37,103 bases of DNA, taken from assembly GCA_039199225.1 (NCBI GenBank), contig JBCCSZ010000026.1:1-37103 (forward strand), read 5' to 3'. Positions within the stretch are counted from its first letter, which is position 1. Every line of letters starts with the position of its first letter. A model generated the notes under the pieces. The model saw only the letters and a program-made list of their open reading frames with translations, had not been told where the DNA came from and ran no database searches. The translations under genes were made by a program, and so were the position numbers. This document shows positions 22,444 to 30,967 of the stretch, one piece after another. This DNA comes from JBCCSZ01 sp039199225. GTDB lineage: Bacteria; Bacteroidota; Bacteroidia; Chitinophagales; Saprospiraceae.

Positions 22444-24468
22444 ATGAAATACAGCCTCCCTATTCTCCTATTCCTCCTCCTATTTGGTTCTCACAATATC
22501 CAGGCGCAAAATGCCTGGCGAACAAAGGTGGCGCCTTCTGTCTTGGAGGCCATCGACGACGGCCAAACAGTGGAATACATGGTCTGGCTGCAGCAACAAG
22601 CCGACCTTGAGAACGCCAAATTGTTTCGCACCAAGGAAGACAAAGGGAACTACGTATACCAGCAATTATCAGAGACTGCCCGGCAGACCCAAGGCAACGT
22701 ATTGGATTTGCTCGAAGAAGCAGATGCGCCTCATCGGGCCTACTGGATTGTGAATTCCCTATGGGTAGAAAGCGGCCTGGAATTGCTGCAACAAATTGCT
22801 CAGTTGCCGGAGGTGCAGTCCATACTGCCCAACCCAAAAGTATCTTTTGACGGCCCTGTCAGCACGATGCCAAGTGCCGCGCCAAGAGGCATCAACACGA
22901 TTGAATGGGGGATTACCCAAATCAGTGCCGACCAAGTTTGGGGCATGGGATACACCGGTCAAAATGTTGTCATCGGCGGACAGGATACAGGGGTGGATTG
23001 GGACCATCCAGCCATCCAGTCGCAATACCGTGGATGGAATGGTACGACGGCCGATCACAATTACAATTGGCACGACGCCATTCACAATGCAGGCTCGGGG
23101 AATCCTTGCGGCTCAAATACAACCGCCCCTTGCGACGACAACAACCATGGAACACACACAGTCGGTACGATGGCTGGAGACGATGGCGGCAACAACCAGA
23201 TTGGTGTGGCACCCGGCGCAAAGTGGGTCGCCTGCCGGAATATGGATCAAGGAGATGGAACGCCCGCTACCTACATCGAATGCTTTCAGTGGTTTTTGGC
23301 TCCTACAGACATCAATGGCAGCAATCCCGATGCGACCAAAGCACCACACGTTATCAATAATTCCTGGGGTTGTCCGACCAGTGAAGGTTGTAATACTGGC
23401 AATTTTGCAACAATGGAAGCGGCTGTCAACAACCTGCGCAGTGCGGGTGTGGTCGTGGTCGTTTCGGCGGGCAACAGCGGTCCTTCCTGCTCGTCGGTAC
23501 GTACCCCTGCAGCCATATTTGACGGCAGCTTTTCGGTCGGTGCCACCAGCAGCAGCGATGCCATTGCAGGCTTTAGCAGTCGGGGAAATGTAACCGTGGA
23601 TGGGAGCAACCGGATGAAGCCCGATGTCAGTGCGCCAGGCGTGAGCGTACGCTCTTGTGTGCGAGGCACGGGTTACGCTAGATTTTCTGGCACCAGTATG
23701 GCTGGACCTCATGTGGCTGGGGCGGTGGCTTTGATGATCTCGGCAGATCCGTCGCTGGCCGGTAATGTCGACCTGATTGAGGAGGCTCTGATGTCCAGTG
23801 CTGTGGGATTGACGACTACGCAAAATTGTGGAGGGGTTTCGGGTAATAGTGTTCCAAATAATACTTTTGGTCATGGCCGCATTGATGTACTAGGTGCCAT
23901 CAACAAGCTTTTGGCTTTGCCTGTAGAACTAAAAGCTTTTTATGCAGAAGCAGTTGGCGAAAAAGTCAATTTGTACTGGCAAACAAGCGCTGAAGTAAAT
24001 AGCGATTATTTTGAGGTAGAGAAAAGTGCAGACCTCAACCGTTGGTCTTCCATCGATCGAGTAGCTGCCAATCAAAACGCTGCTGTTGCGCTCGATTATA
24101 CTTCCGTTGATCTACATCCTGTCAATGGGCCGAACTACTATCGCCTGAAACAAGTTGATCAGGATGGCTCCTTTACCTACAGTAAGGTGGTGACTGCCTA
24201 CTTCAAAAAGGAAGGCTTCCAAATGAAAGTATTCCCCAATCCTTTCCGGGACCAAATTACCTTGAGCCTGAATACAGAAACGCGTAGGAATCTACAGTTG
24301 AAAGTATTCAATGCCGTGGGGCAACAAATGCATTCAGCAAACATCCGTTTGGAGCGGGGTACGGCTGCCAGTCGCATTGCAACTGATAATTGGGGAGAGG
24401 GCATTTACTTTTTGAATGTCTGGGATGAAAATGGTCGGCTGCTTTTTCAAGAAACGCTGGTTCACTAG
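22444..24468 (+). CDS. Secreted S8 subtilisin-like protease with T9SS tail
   Basis: A 674-residue exported serine protease. The ATG at 22444 begins the signal peptide MKYSLPILLFLLLFGSHNIQAQ; a TTG two codons upstream is less likely. Residues about 25-140 are an inhibitor-like propeptide. The catalytic triad is D181 (GGQDTGVDWDHP), H235 (NNHGTHTVGTMAGD) and S418 (FSGTSMAGPHVAGA), with NNSWG and VSAGNSGP around the oxyanion site. A short linker domain (about 495-590) carries the Bacteroidota motif PVELKAFYAEAVGEKVNLYW. The last 75 residues, starting MKVFPNPFRDQ, are a type IX sorting domain. It is exported to the cell surface or medium to degrade proteins. Confidence 0.92.
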   Translation: MKYSLPILLFLLLFGSHNIQAQNAWRTKVAPSVLEAIDDGQTVEYMVWLQQQADLENAKLFRTKEDKGNYVYQQLSETARQTQGNVLDLLEEADAPHRAYWIVNSLWVESGLELLQQIAQLPEVQSILPNPKVSFDGPVSTMPSAAPRGINTIEWGITQISADQVWGMGYTGQNVVIGGQDTGVDWDHPAIQSQYRGWNGTTADHNYNWHDAIHNAGSGNPCGSNTTAPCDDNNHGTHTVGTMAGDDGGNNQIGVAPGAKWVACRNMDQGDGTPATYIECFQWFLAPTDINGSNPDATKAPHVINNSWGCPTSEGCNTGNFATMEAAVNNLRSAGVVVVVSAGNSGPSCSSVRTPAAIFDGSFSVGATSSSDAIAGFSSRGNVTVDGSNRMKPDVSAPGVSVRSCVRGTGYARFSGTSMAGPHVAGAVALMISADPSLAGNVDLIEEALMSSAVGLTTTQNCGGVSGNSVPNNTFGHGRIDVLGAINKLLALPVELKAFYAEAVGEKVNLYWQTSAEVNSDYFEVEKSADLNRWSSIDRVAANQNAAVALDYTSVDLHPVNGPNYYRLKQVDQDGSFTYSKVVTAYFKKEGFQMKVFPNPFRDQITLSLNTETRRNLQLKVFNAVGQQMHSANIRLERGTAASRIATDNWGEGIYFLNVWDENGRLLFQETLVH

Positions 24469-24484
24469 CTGTCAGATAGATTTC

Positions 24485-25534
24485 ATGGCCTCACCGATTA
24501 CTGACGCCCTCAGCTCTGTCCTAGGTCGGTTTGATCTGACGGCAAGTCTGCCATTTTATTATGAGCAGTTGTCGATTGGATTGATCAATCGCAGCTATAA
24601 AATCTATGTTGGAAAAAAAGCTACACAAGCTTCCTATCTACTGCAACAAATCAACACTCGGATTTTCCAGCGACCAGCACAGCTCATGGAGAATATTGGC
24701 CGGGTTGGTGCTTATCTGGCGAATACCAGCTATCCACGGCAAGTCCTACGACCTTTACCGACCTGCGATGGGTCCTACTTTTGGAAAACGGCAGAGGGAT
24801 TGTATTGGCGGGTGTTTCCTTTTATAGCGAACAGTCAAAGTTTTCGCTCAGTTGATTCAGTCGATTTGGCCTACGAGGCCGCTTTCACCTTTGGAGAGTA
24901 TGCCCGCTATTTGGCAGACTTTGATGCCAATTGTTTACATATTACCATTCCTGATTTTCACAATACCCCGCTCCGCTTCCAGCATTTTAAAAGTGCTGTA
25001 AAAGCCGCCTCTTCTGACCGATTGGCAAAGGCAAAAAATGTCATTTTAACATTAGAAGCCTGGAAGCCTTTACTAGCTTTGTATCCGCCCTTACAAAGCC
25101 ACTTACGGGTTGTCCACTACGATACCAAAATTAGTAATGTCCTTTTGGATGTACATAGTGGCCAGGGAATCTGTATTGTCGATCTAGATACTTTGATGCC
25201 GGGGATGCTGGCCTATGACTTTGGAGATATGGTGAGGACATTTACGCCTGCGGTAGATGAAAACGAGCAGGTCCTGGAAAAGGTGGTTGCTCGTTCCGAT
25301 ATGCTTTCTGCGACGCATGCTGGCTTTTTGGATGGACTCAAGGATCGAATCTCCCGAGCGGAACGTTTGCAACTGATGGATGGGGTCCAACTGATCATCT
25401 TTGAGCAAGCCATGCGCTTTGCGACAGATTATTTGATGGGAGATGTTTACTATCCAGTATCTTACGAAATGCAAAACCTTCGTCGGGCAGAAAATCAATG
25501 TCGTTTGTTGAGTGATTTGCTTGAAAAAATATAA
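24485..25534 (+). CDS. APH-fold sugar kinase, N-acetylhexosamine 1-kinase-like
   Basis: The frame is open from 24416 inside the protease gene, but the first suitable start is the ATG at 24485 (MASPITDALSSVL), 16 bp after the protease stop. The 349-residue protein has the phosphotransferase fold: YLLQQINTRIF and LMENIGRV of the nucleotide lobe, catalytic HYDTKISNVLLD and metal-binding IVDLDTLMPG followed by DFGDMVRTFTP. The QQINT.IF...LMENI signature is characteristic of NahK-like enzymes, which phosphorylate N-acetylhexosamines at C1 for salvage. It is cytosolic. No neighbouring sugar pathway gene is present, so the substrate remains a family-level guess. Confidence 0.82.
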   Translation: MASPITDALSSVLGRFDLTASLPFYYEQLSIGLINRSYKIYVGKKATQASYLLQQINTRIFQRPAQLMENIGRVGAYLANTSYPRQVLRPLPTCDGSYFWKTAEGLYWRVFPFIANSQSFRSVDSVDLAYEAAFTFGEYARYLADFDANCLHITIPDFHNTPLRFQHFKSAVKAASSDRLAKAKNVILTLEAWKPLLALYPPLQSHLRVVHYDTKISNVLLDVHSGQGICIVDLDTLMPGMLAYDFGDMVRTFTPAVDENEQVLEKVVARSDMLSATHAGFLDGLKDRISRAERLQLMDGVQLIIFEQAMRFATDYLMGDVYYPVSYEMQNLRRAENQCRLLSDLLEKI

Positions 25535-25550
25535 TCCATATTTTTAAATA

Positions 25551-25598
25551 CCTACCAATATTGGGAGGTCTATCGTCGGTCATTAGCCATTAATTTTA
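25551..25598 (+). promoter_or_regulatory. Operator site 1 and promoter, before the CLCA-like gene
   Basis: The 18-mer CCTACCAATATTGGGAGG (25551-25568) is a palindrome with one mismatched pair. Exactly 22 bp later lies TAATTTTA (25591-25598), a near match to the -7 box TANNTTTG. The same layout recurs at 29528 and 31705. The site is centred about 31 bp before the -7 box, where an activator that contacts RNA polymerase would bind. Transcription would start near 25604, 56 nt before the CLCA-like start codon. Confidence 0.75.
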
Positions 25599-25659
25599 CG
25601 TGTGGTACCAGCTGGCTGCATTTGGCCAATAAGGAGATTAACGGATCAAACCTAAACAA

Positions 25660-28038
25660 ATGGGGGAATACAAAAATGGAAAATTTAATCTGATTGTTTC
25701 ATTGCGATTTAACTCAAGCAATAGTCGCTTTCAGAAGGAACTTCAATTGCTCTGCGATTTTTTTCAACGGGTCTCAAACGACTTGTATGTTGCTACGGCC
25801 GGTAAGCATGCCATTGGAACACTTAAAGTAGCTAAAAATGGTAGGGCGAGTAAGGTGTCGGACATCTGGTTCAACGACTATGGCGCGACCTATGCGACGG
25901 CAGCCAGGTTGTGGAATCTACCTGAAAGTATGGATTACGCATTGGACGATATGCCTTTTCCTGGTGTGATGCTTCACGAGCTGGGGCATTACCTCTACGA
26001 CCTAAGAGATGAATATTATTATCCCGAAGACGACCAGAGTGCAGGCTTGCTTGGATGTCTTCCATTTAATGAGGCACTCCGGCAAAAAACTTCCTTGATG
26101 CAATGGCTGGGTTGGCAGTACTTTTCTCACTGGGCAAAGAAGACCCTCAACGGTCGTACACGCTTGTACAGATTTAGAGAATTTAACCAATTTTTTGATG
26201 ACCACAGACCTGGTGCGGGTGGTGCGGGCCTGATGAGTCAAACGACATTTGTAGAAGGGCGCATTATACGCTTTTGCCACGAGGGCAATCACAACAAAGA
26301 AGCAGAAAATAAACAAAACGAGGAACACAATAAATTGTCTTGTTGGGCTTGTATGGCCGACAATAGCAAGCATGGCGGAAAGGATTACCAATTGCGGGAG
26401 TCGGATGGCCGCGCAGCGCTGCCCTCTGCTCCGTTCCCCAGGATAGTCTGCAGTGAATTGCCCTATTCGGAAGAATATGCACTGGCAATAGATGGGCAGT
26501 TTGCGGATGATGATGGTGAGGGAGAAGCAGAAGGTAATGTACAGAGAAGGGCTGTCCTCACGGGGCTTACATTTTGGACCGATCATCTAAGGACAGCAGA
26601 GGCCCTCAGCTTGATGAGTCTTTCCGGTACAGAAGAATGGCGACTCGGCCCGTTGGATTTGACGAAGTCTTTGGAAGATGTAAATAAGTTGCGGAATCAG
26701 GTTCGTAAAAATATAGAAACGGGTTTAGGAAATCTTCGCAAAAGTATAAACGATGCAGACGATCGAGGCAAAGGGGTAACATACATTGAAGATACTTTGC
26801 AGGAAGGGCTGAAGCGATTTAAAGGTGATCAAAAGCAGGTTTCTAATCAGGTGCTTGTATTGCTGATTCGCAATCCTGTCAGCTATGATGCAAAGGCTTT
26901 GAGAGAGGTGATTGACGAAATTGTCGGATGGGCCGTTCGGGTGTACATCATCGGCTTGGGCGAGCAGCAGAACCCAGCCCTGCTCAATCATATTGCTACG
27001 ACGACCGGAGGCAGTTACTTTGGCACCAATGCTGGGTTGAAAGAATTGGATGGATTTTTCTTTATGATTGATAGTCTGCTTTGGATCATAGGAAGCAGTC
27101 GCGAGAATGGCGGTGTGACCTCCTTTCGTGAAATCAATGGCAGCCGAACGGGTAAGGACCGACTAAGGTCTTCACGCTTTAGAAAAATTTCGCTTGGCTG
27201 GCAGCCAGTAGCGCACAATGTGAATTACTTTAATCCTTGGAGTGTTCTTAGAAAATCTTTTGATTTTCCGGTACACATCACCGAAGGCAGTGACCAATGT
27301 ACTTTAGGGGTATTGTGGACGGGTAAGGAGGTCGTAGGGAAAGTTTTTGACATGGAATTATTTGATCCCAAGGGGGACCCTGTCGAAAAAAGTATACAGA
27401 ATTGGACGGAGCGTGCGGAAGAGCCTTACCGCTTTTTTTCTGTGGTAAAACCTGCAGGAGGTAAGTGGACGATCCGAGTTTCTGGTAGTGGGATTACAAG
27501 TAGTATGTTTAAGTCGATTGGTTTTGAGGTGAATCGAGAAATTCGTTTGGAGTGTTCTGCTGTACGACCGATCATTCGGGCTGGAGAAAAAATTCAGCTT
27601 AAGGTTCGAATGTTGTACAAAGTGCCACTGACCAAATTGCAAATATCAGCCACTGTTGAATTGCCCAATGGTGATTACGACCATTTTGAATTGGTGAGCA
27701 AACCAGGAACGGCCCATCACGATGGCTTCCATCTGTTGGAATACCAGACCAGTAAAGAAGGCTTGGGCTGCTATCTGATTAAAGTTGGTGTTTACCGAAG
27801 AGGTTCAGAAGAAAAATTTCCCATGAGCCCCCAGCATTTCACGCGCCCGGGCATACAGAAAAACCGGCGGTATGTACGTGCGGAAGTGCCTGAGATCAAT
27901 CGAGAACATCGTCTGACGGTTGTCGCTATATCATCTAAAACGAAATGGGAAAATTTGAATGTCTTCGAGCTGGAAAATGTATCGCTAAAAAAAGAGAAAA
28001 ATATAATGGGCCGGAAAGGCATAATAAAAAAACCATAG
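25660..28038 (+). CDS. CLCA-like metalloprotease with degenerate VWA domain
   Basis: A 792-residue protein related to the animal CLCA family. The zinc motif H106-E-L-G-H110 is followed at CLCA spacing by D117-E118-Y (CLCA has HE..H......DEY). Residues 205-220 read FCHEGNHNKEAENKQN, matching the CLCA signature FC....HN.EA.N.QN. A VWA-like domain spans about 271-475: strand YALAID, helix, VLVLLI, VYIIGLG and TTGGSYF are present, but the metal-site DxSxS is D-G-Q-F-A, so the MIDAS is degenerate. About 560-720 is a beta-sandwich. CLCA proteins are secreted and cleave themselves; this one has no signal peptide, and an in-frame TAA at 25639 excludes an N-terminal extension. It is preceded by operator site 1. 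Location and substrate are unknown. Confidence 0.8.
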   Translation: MGEYKNGKFNLIVSLRFNSSNSRFQKELQLLCDFFQRVSNDLYVATAGKHAIGTLKVAKNGRASKVSDIWFNDYGATYATAARLWNLPESMDYALDDMPFPGVMLHELGHYLYDLRDEYYYPEDDQSAGLLGCLPFNEALRQKTSLMQWLGWQYFSHWAKKTLNGRTRLYRFREFNQFFDDHRPGAGGAGLMSQTTFVEGRIIRFCHEGNHNKEAENKQNEEHNKLSCWACMADNSKHGGKDYQLRESDGRAALPSAPFPRIVCSELPYSEEYALAIDGQFADDDGEGEAEGNVQRRAVLTGLTFWTDHLRTAEALSLMSLSGTEEWRLGPLDLTKSLEDVNKLRNQVRKNIETGLGNLRKSINDADDRGKGVTYIEDTLQEGLKRFKGDQKQVSNQVLVLLIRNPVSYDAKALREVIDEIVGWAVRVYIIGLGEQQNPALLNHIATTTGGSYFGTNAGLKELDGFFFMIDSLLWIIGSSRENGGVTSFREINGSRTGKDRLRSSRFRKISLGWQPVAHNVNYFNPWSVLRKSFDFPVHITEGSDQCTLGVLWTGKEVVGKVFDMELFDPKGDPVEKSIQNWTERAEEPYRFFSVVKPAGGKWTIRVSGSGITSSMFKSIGFEVNREIRLECSAVRPIIRAGEKIQLKVRMLYKVPLTKLQISATVELPNGDYDHFELVSKPGTAHHDGFHLLEYQTSKEGLGCYLIKVGVYRRGSEEKFPMSPQHFTRPGIQKNRRYVRAEVPEINREHRLTVVAISSKTKWENLNVFELENVSLKKEKNIMGRKGIIKKP

Positions 28039-28364
28039 ATAAATGCCGCCTAATGATTTAAAAGCAGTAAATTAACTCTTATTGTTGGGAACATACCAAT
28101 ATTTCAATTGAGCAAATACCGATATTCCAAAGCCGGAAAAGCATTGATTGTAAATCGTCAAGTGATGCAGTGCAAGCGATAGGAGAACAAAATTTTCCCT
28201 GTGAATTGCTGTGAATCTGTGAGGTGAATGAAACGCAATTCAGGGAATGCACCACTTGGATAAACTTGAAATGGAATATCAAAAACTGGAAAAATATACA
28301 AGCATTACAACTTGTACAACTTAGGTATTGACCGTTTTTAAGAAACTACACACGCTATTCATTA
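28039..28364. other. Intergenic leader of the kinase gene with inverted repeat
   Basis: No gene is seen. CATACCAATATT (28092-28103) matches the left half of operator site 1 in 11 of 12 bases, and TTGGGA stands just before it (28085-28090), but there is no right half and no -7 box at the fixed distance. A 13-bp inverted repeat with a 2-nt bulge joins TTCCCTGTGAATTGC (28195-28209) to GCAATTCAGGGAA (28235-28247), about 118 bp before the kinase start, and could be a leader hairpin. Confidence 0.45.
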
Positions 28365-29522
28365 ATGAAGGAATTGAAAAAGTTTATTCCCAGGTGGAAT
28401 GGCTATAGGTTGGTCTATATGCTCTTCTGCATCTTTGGCCTCCTGTCTTTCGTGGCAGCCAAAGGTGTGGACACAAAGGTAGCTCCACCCGATTTAAATT
28501 GCTTAATCATTAATGATGTGGTCTGGCGGAAAGGATTTTTGGATTCCGTTCTTCAAAAGAAAGTCGCTTGGCCCATACAGGAAATAAGGGAATTGGAAGT
28601 CTTGATTGAAGCGAAAGACAGTACCGAAAAAGAAATATCTTATCGCTACAAACTCCACAATTTTGAGGCGGATTGGAATGAGCCAAAATATCCTGTCGTC
28701 AAATATACCAATCTGCCCGGTGGTCAATACGTATTAGAAATCATTAGCATGGAGCAGGGGGAACGCTCTGCGCCCATTCTGCTTGACATCGACGTGCCAA
28801 AGCCCATACAAGAAAAATGGTGGTTTTGGCCCATCCTCACCTTCTGTATTTTATTGATTCCTTTGACAGTTATTTACTTTTATTATTTGGATCGCTCTAG
28901 GTCGTCACTGGGCTTGGAAACAGTGCGCAATCAAATCGCGAGTGATCTGCACGACGATGTGGGGGCCAACCTAAGTGCCATCAAAAATTTTACAGAGCTG
29001 TTGGAGCGCAAAGTACCTTCCATTGCCAATTCGCCAAATTTACTCCAAAAGATTAAAGCCTATTTGGATGAGACCATTGAACGACTGCAAGATACTGTTT
29101 GGGCCATCAATCCCTTAAATGACTCTACTGATTTACTCTTTGAAAAAATGCAGGATTTCAGCCGCCTGATGTTGTCCAGCAGGGGCATCAAACTGCAGTA
29201 TAAAAATAGCTGCCAGAGCAAAGATCGCGTACTGTTGGATATGGAGCAGCGGCACAACTTGCTATTGCTATTCAAGGAGGTGGTCAACAACATCGTAAAA
29301 CACTCCAAGGCTTCGCTTGTGAACATCGACATCGAGCGGACGGCCGATGCATTGGTCTTGCAAATTACCGACAATGGGGTTGGATTTCATTTGGATGAAG
29401 AATTCAGCGGCAATGGTCTGAGAAACCTCAAGGTAAGGTCTCGGAAAAACTTTATTGAAACAAATATTCAATCGGTTCTAAACGAAGGAACCTCTGTTCG
29501 GATTGTTGCATACAGCATGTGA
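28365..29522 (+). CDS. Y_Y_Y-domain sensor histidine kinase without propeller
   Basis: A 385-residue membrane kinase. Residues about 14-33 form a membrane helix or signal anchor. A Y_Y_Y domain follows at 85-145 (RYKLHNFEADWNEP, YTNLPGGQYVLEI), then a membrane helix at about 153-174. HisKA_3 has H196 in SDLHDDVGANLSAI, and the ATPase domain has N309 (EVVNNIVKHSKA), D336 (TDNGVGF) and GNGLRNL. All kinase motifs are present. In Bacteroidota the Y_Y_Y domain normally follows a 14-blade Reg_prop sensor; here only about 50 residues precede it, so the sensor is headless and may read a partner protein instead (inference). The response regulator gene starts 100 bp downstream behind operator site 2, so the two are separately promoted. 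Confidence 0.88.
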   Translation: MKELKKFIPRWNGYRLVYMLFCIFGLLSFVAAKGVDTKVAPPDLNCLIINDVVWRKGFLDSVLQKKVAWPIQEIRELEVLIEAKDSTEKEISYRYKLHNFEADWNEPKYPVVKYTNLPGGQYVLEIISMEQGERSAPILLDIDVPKPIQEKWWFWPILTFCILLIPLTVIYFYYLDRSRSSLGLETVRNQIASDLHDDVGANLSAIKNFTELLERKVPSIANSPNLLQKIKAYLDETIERLQDTVWAINPLNDSTDLLFEKMQDFSRLMLSSRGIKLQYKNSCQSKDRVLLDMEQRHNLLLLFKEVVNNIVKHSKASLVNIDIERTADALVLQITDNGVGFHLDEEFSGNGLRNLKVRSRKNFIETNIQSVLNEGTSVRIVAYSM

Positions 29523-29527
29523 AAACC

Positions 29528-29575
29528 CCTCCCAATTTTGGGAGTATGGTCATTGAACAAAGCAGCTTAAATTTG
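29528..29575 (+). promoter_or_regulatory. Operator site 2 and promoter, before the response-regulator operon
   Basis: The 18-mer CCTCCCAATTTTGGGAGT (29528-29545) contains perfect 7-bp arms CTCCCAA/TTGGGAG around TT. Exactly 22 bp later TAAATTTG (29568-29575) matches the -7 consensus TANNTTTG fully. It shares 15 of 18 bases with site 1. It begins 5 bp after the kinase stop codon and would drive the response regulator and the two orphan genes. As the site stands in front of the regulator's own gene, autoregulation is likely. Confidence 0.78.
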
Positions 29576-29622
29576 TATCAAGTCAGGACAAAAAATGAAC
29601 GTACTAAACCATACCTCTTTCC

Positions 29623-30252
29623 ATGATTCGCATTCTATTATTTGAAGATAAGCACCAATATGTAGAATCCGTAAGGATGTATTTCGAGGAATCGGATAAG
29701 GTGTTCTTGGCTGCCAGTTTTCCGGATGCTTCCAGAGCCGTGAAAGAGATTCGAAAATACCAGCCAGATGTTGTCTTGATGGATATTGAAATGCCTGGGA
29801 TTTCTGGAATTGAGGCACTGCAAAAAATAAAGGAAGCAGAACCCAATACCCGCATATTGATGCAGACAGCTTTTGAGGACAACCACAAAATATTCGTTTC
29901 TCTGTGCGCTGGTGCGTCTGGTTATATTTTAAAATCCTCTGGCCTGCAAGCATTGGAAGATTCCATCATCGATGTACACAATGGCGGTGGATATTTCTCA
30001 CCATCCATCGCTACAAAAGTTATTAAGTTAATGAAGCCAGAAGAACAAACACCCGAATACGTCAAGTTGACACAATCGGAGCACGAAATATTAGAATGCC
30101 TGGTAGAGGGAATGAGCTACAAAATGATTGAGGCAAAACTTGGCAAAAGCTACCACGTTATCCATTTTCATATCAAAAATATTTATAAAAAATTACACGT
30201 TCATTCCAAATCCGAAGCAGTTATCAAGGCACTGAAAAATCACATTATTTAA
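29623..30252 (+). CDS. NarL/LuxR-family response regulator
   Basis: A 209-residue response regulator. The receiver domain (1-120) has D9, phosphoacceptor D54 (VLMDIEMPGISG), T82 and K104 (YILKSSG). The output domain (about 147-209) is a LuxR helix-turn-helix: LTQSEHEILECLVEGMSYKM, then SYHVIHFHIKNIYKKLHV. This is the usual partner of HisKA_3 kinases such as the one upstream. Such regulators bind short palindromes as dimers, fitting the three 18-bp sites found here. The gene starts 77 bp after operator site 2 and is followed one base after its stop by the next gene, so it heads a three-gene operon. Confidence 0.92.
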   Translation: MIRILLFEDKHQYVESVRMYFEESDKVFLAASFPDASRAVKEIRKYQPDVVLMDIEMPGISGIEALQKIKEAEPNTRILMQTAFEDNHKIFVSLCAGASGYILKSSGLQALEDSIIDVHNGGGYFSPSIATKVIKLMKPEEQTPEYVKLTQSEHEILECLVEGMSYKMIEAKLGKSYHVIHFHIKNIYKKLHVHSKSEAVIKALKNHII

Positions 30253-30253
30253 G

Positions 30254-30916
30254 ATGAAAAAAAATCTGAAACAAAAGGTCAACGGACTCTTGTTGCAAAT
30301 CATCGAAGAAGTACTGAACAGCGACCTGTCGCAGTCGGTAGTCGAAGAGGAAGTGCGCAAAATCCGGATCGAAGATGACGCCGCCCGGCTGATACCTCCC
30401 GGAGGCGGTCGGGGCGCTGGGCCATCAGATGGTAGAAACGGCGATAGAGATAGTTCTTTCTTTATCGACGACATCGTAAATGGCCTAGAACGCTATTGGA
30501 CCGACGATCCGCACAGCAAAAAAATGTTCATCATCCCCTTTACTTGGGCCGATGAATTGGTCGAGGCCAGCCCTATTGATCAATTGGCTTTGCGCGTGGA
30601 AAACATCGAAGATCCGCTCCGCATGTCCGCCAACTGGGTTGGTTATGATGAAGACAAGCTGGAAGACGAAAGGGGAGATGTTACTTTCTTCTTGATCCCA
30701 AAGAGGTTTTTTGAACCTGGCGGCCAGGCTGCAAAAGCCAACTTTAAGAGCATCGAAAGTAAAAGCTACGAGCAGCTACACATCACCGCACAGATTGGAC
30801 GCAATGAGGCGGGTAACACCGTCGTATACATGATCGTTGGAGCTGTCGAACTGATATTTACACCCGAAGGCGATAACCCTGCAGGTGCGACTTCTGGTGC
30901 CAAGATTCCACCCTGA
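30254..30916 (+). CDS. Orphan protein of the two-component operon
   Basis: A 220-residue soluble protein that starts one base after the regulator's stop codon, so it is translated with it. I recognise no family. The first 50 residues are a charged helix (KQKVNGLLLQIIEEVLNSDLS, EEEVRKIRIEDD), followed by a Gly/Asp-rich linker (PPGGGRGAGPSDGRNGDRD) and a beta-rich domain of about 130 residues (MFIIPFTWADELVE, VTFFLIPKRFF, TVVYMIVGAVELIF). No signal peptide or membrane segment, so it is cytosolic unless exported by another route. The helix-linker-domain layout resembles an adaptor or a cargo protein, but there is no direct evidence. Confidence 0.65.
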   Translation: MKKNLKQKVNGLLLQIIEEVLNSDLSQSVVEEEVRKIRIEDDAARLIPPGGGRGAGPSDGRNGDRDSSFFIDDIVNGLERYWTDDPHSKKMFIIPFTWADELVEASPIDQLALRVENIEDPLRMSANWVGYDEDKLEDERGDVTFFLIPKRFFEPGGQAAKANFKSIESKSYEQLHITAQIGRNEAGNTVVYMIVGAVELIFTPEGDNPAGATSGAKIPP

Positions 30917-30967
30917 TAAGACAAAAAATATTAAGTAAAAGAAATGAACTGAAACAAGGAGTCGAAT

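Noticed and set aside
23113..23874. A 253-codon minus-strand frame and a 265-codon plus-strand frame (22796-23593) inside the subtilase gene
   Set aside because: Both overlap the catalytic domain of the protease in other frames and are His/Arg-rich or low-complexity shadows caused by codon bias.
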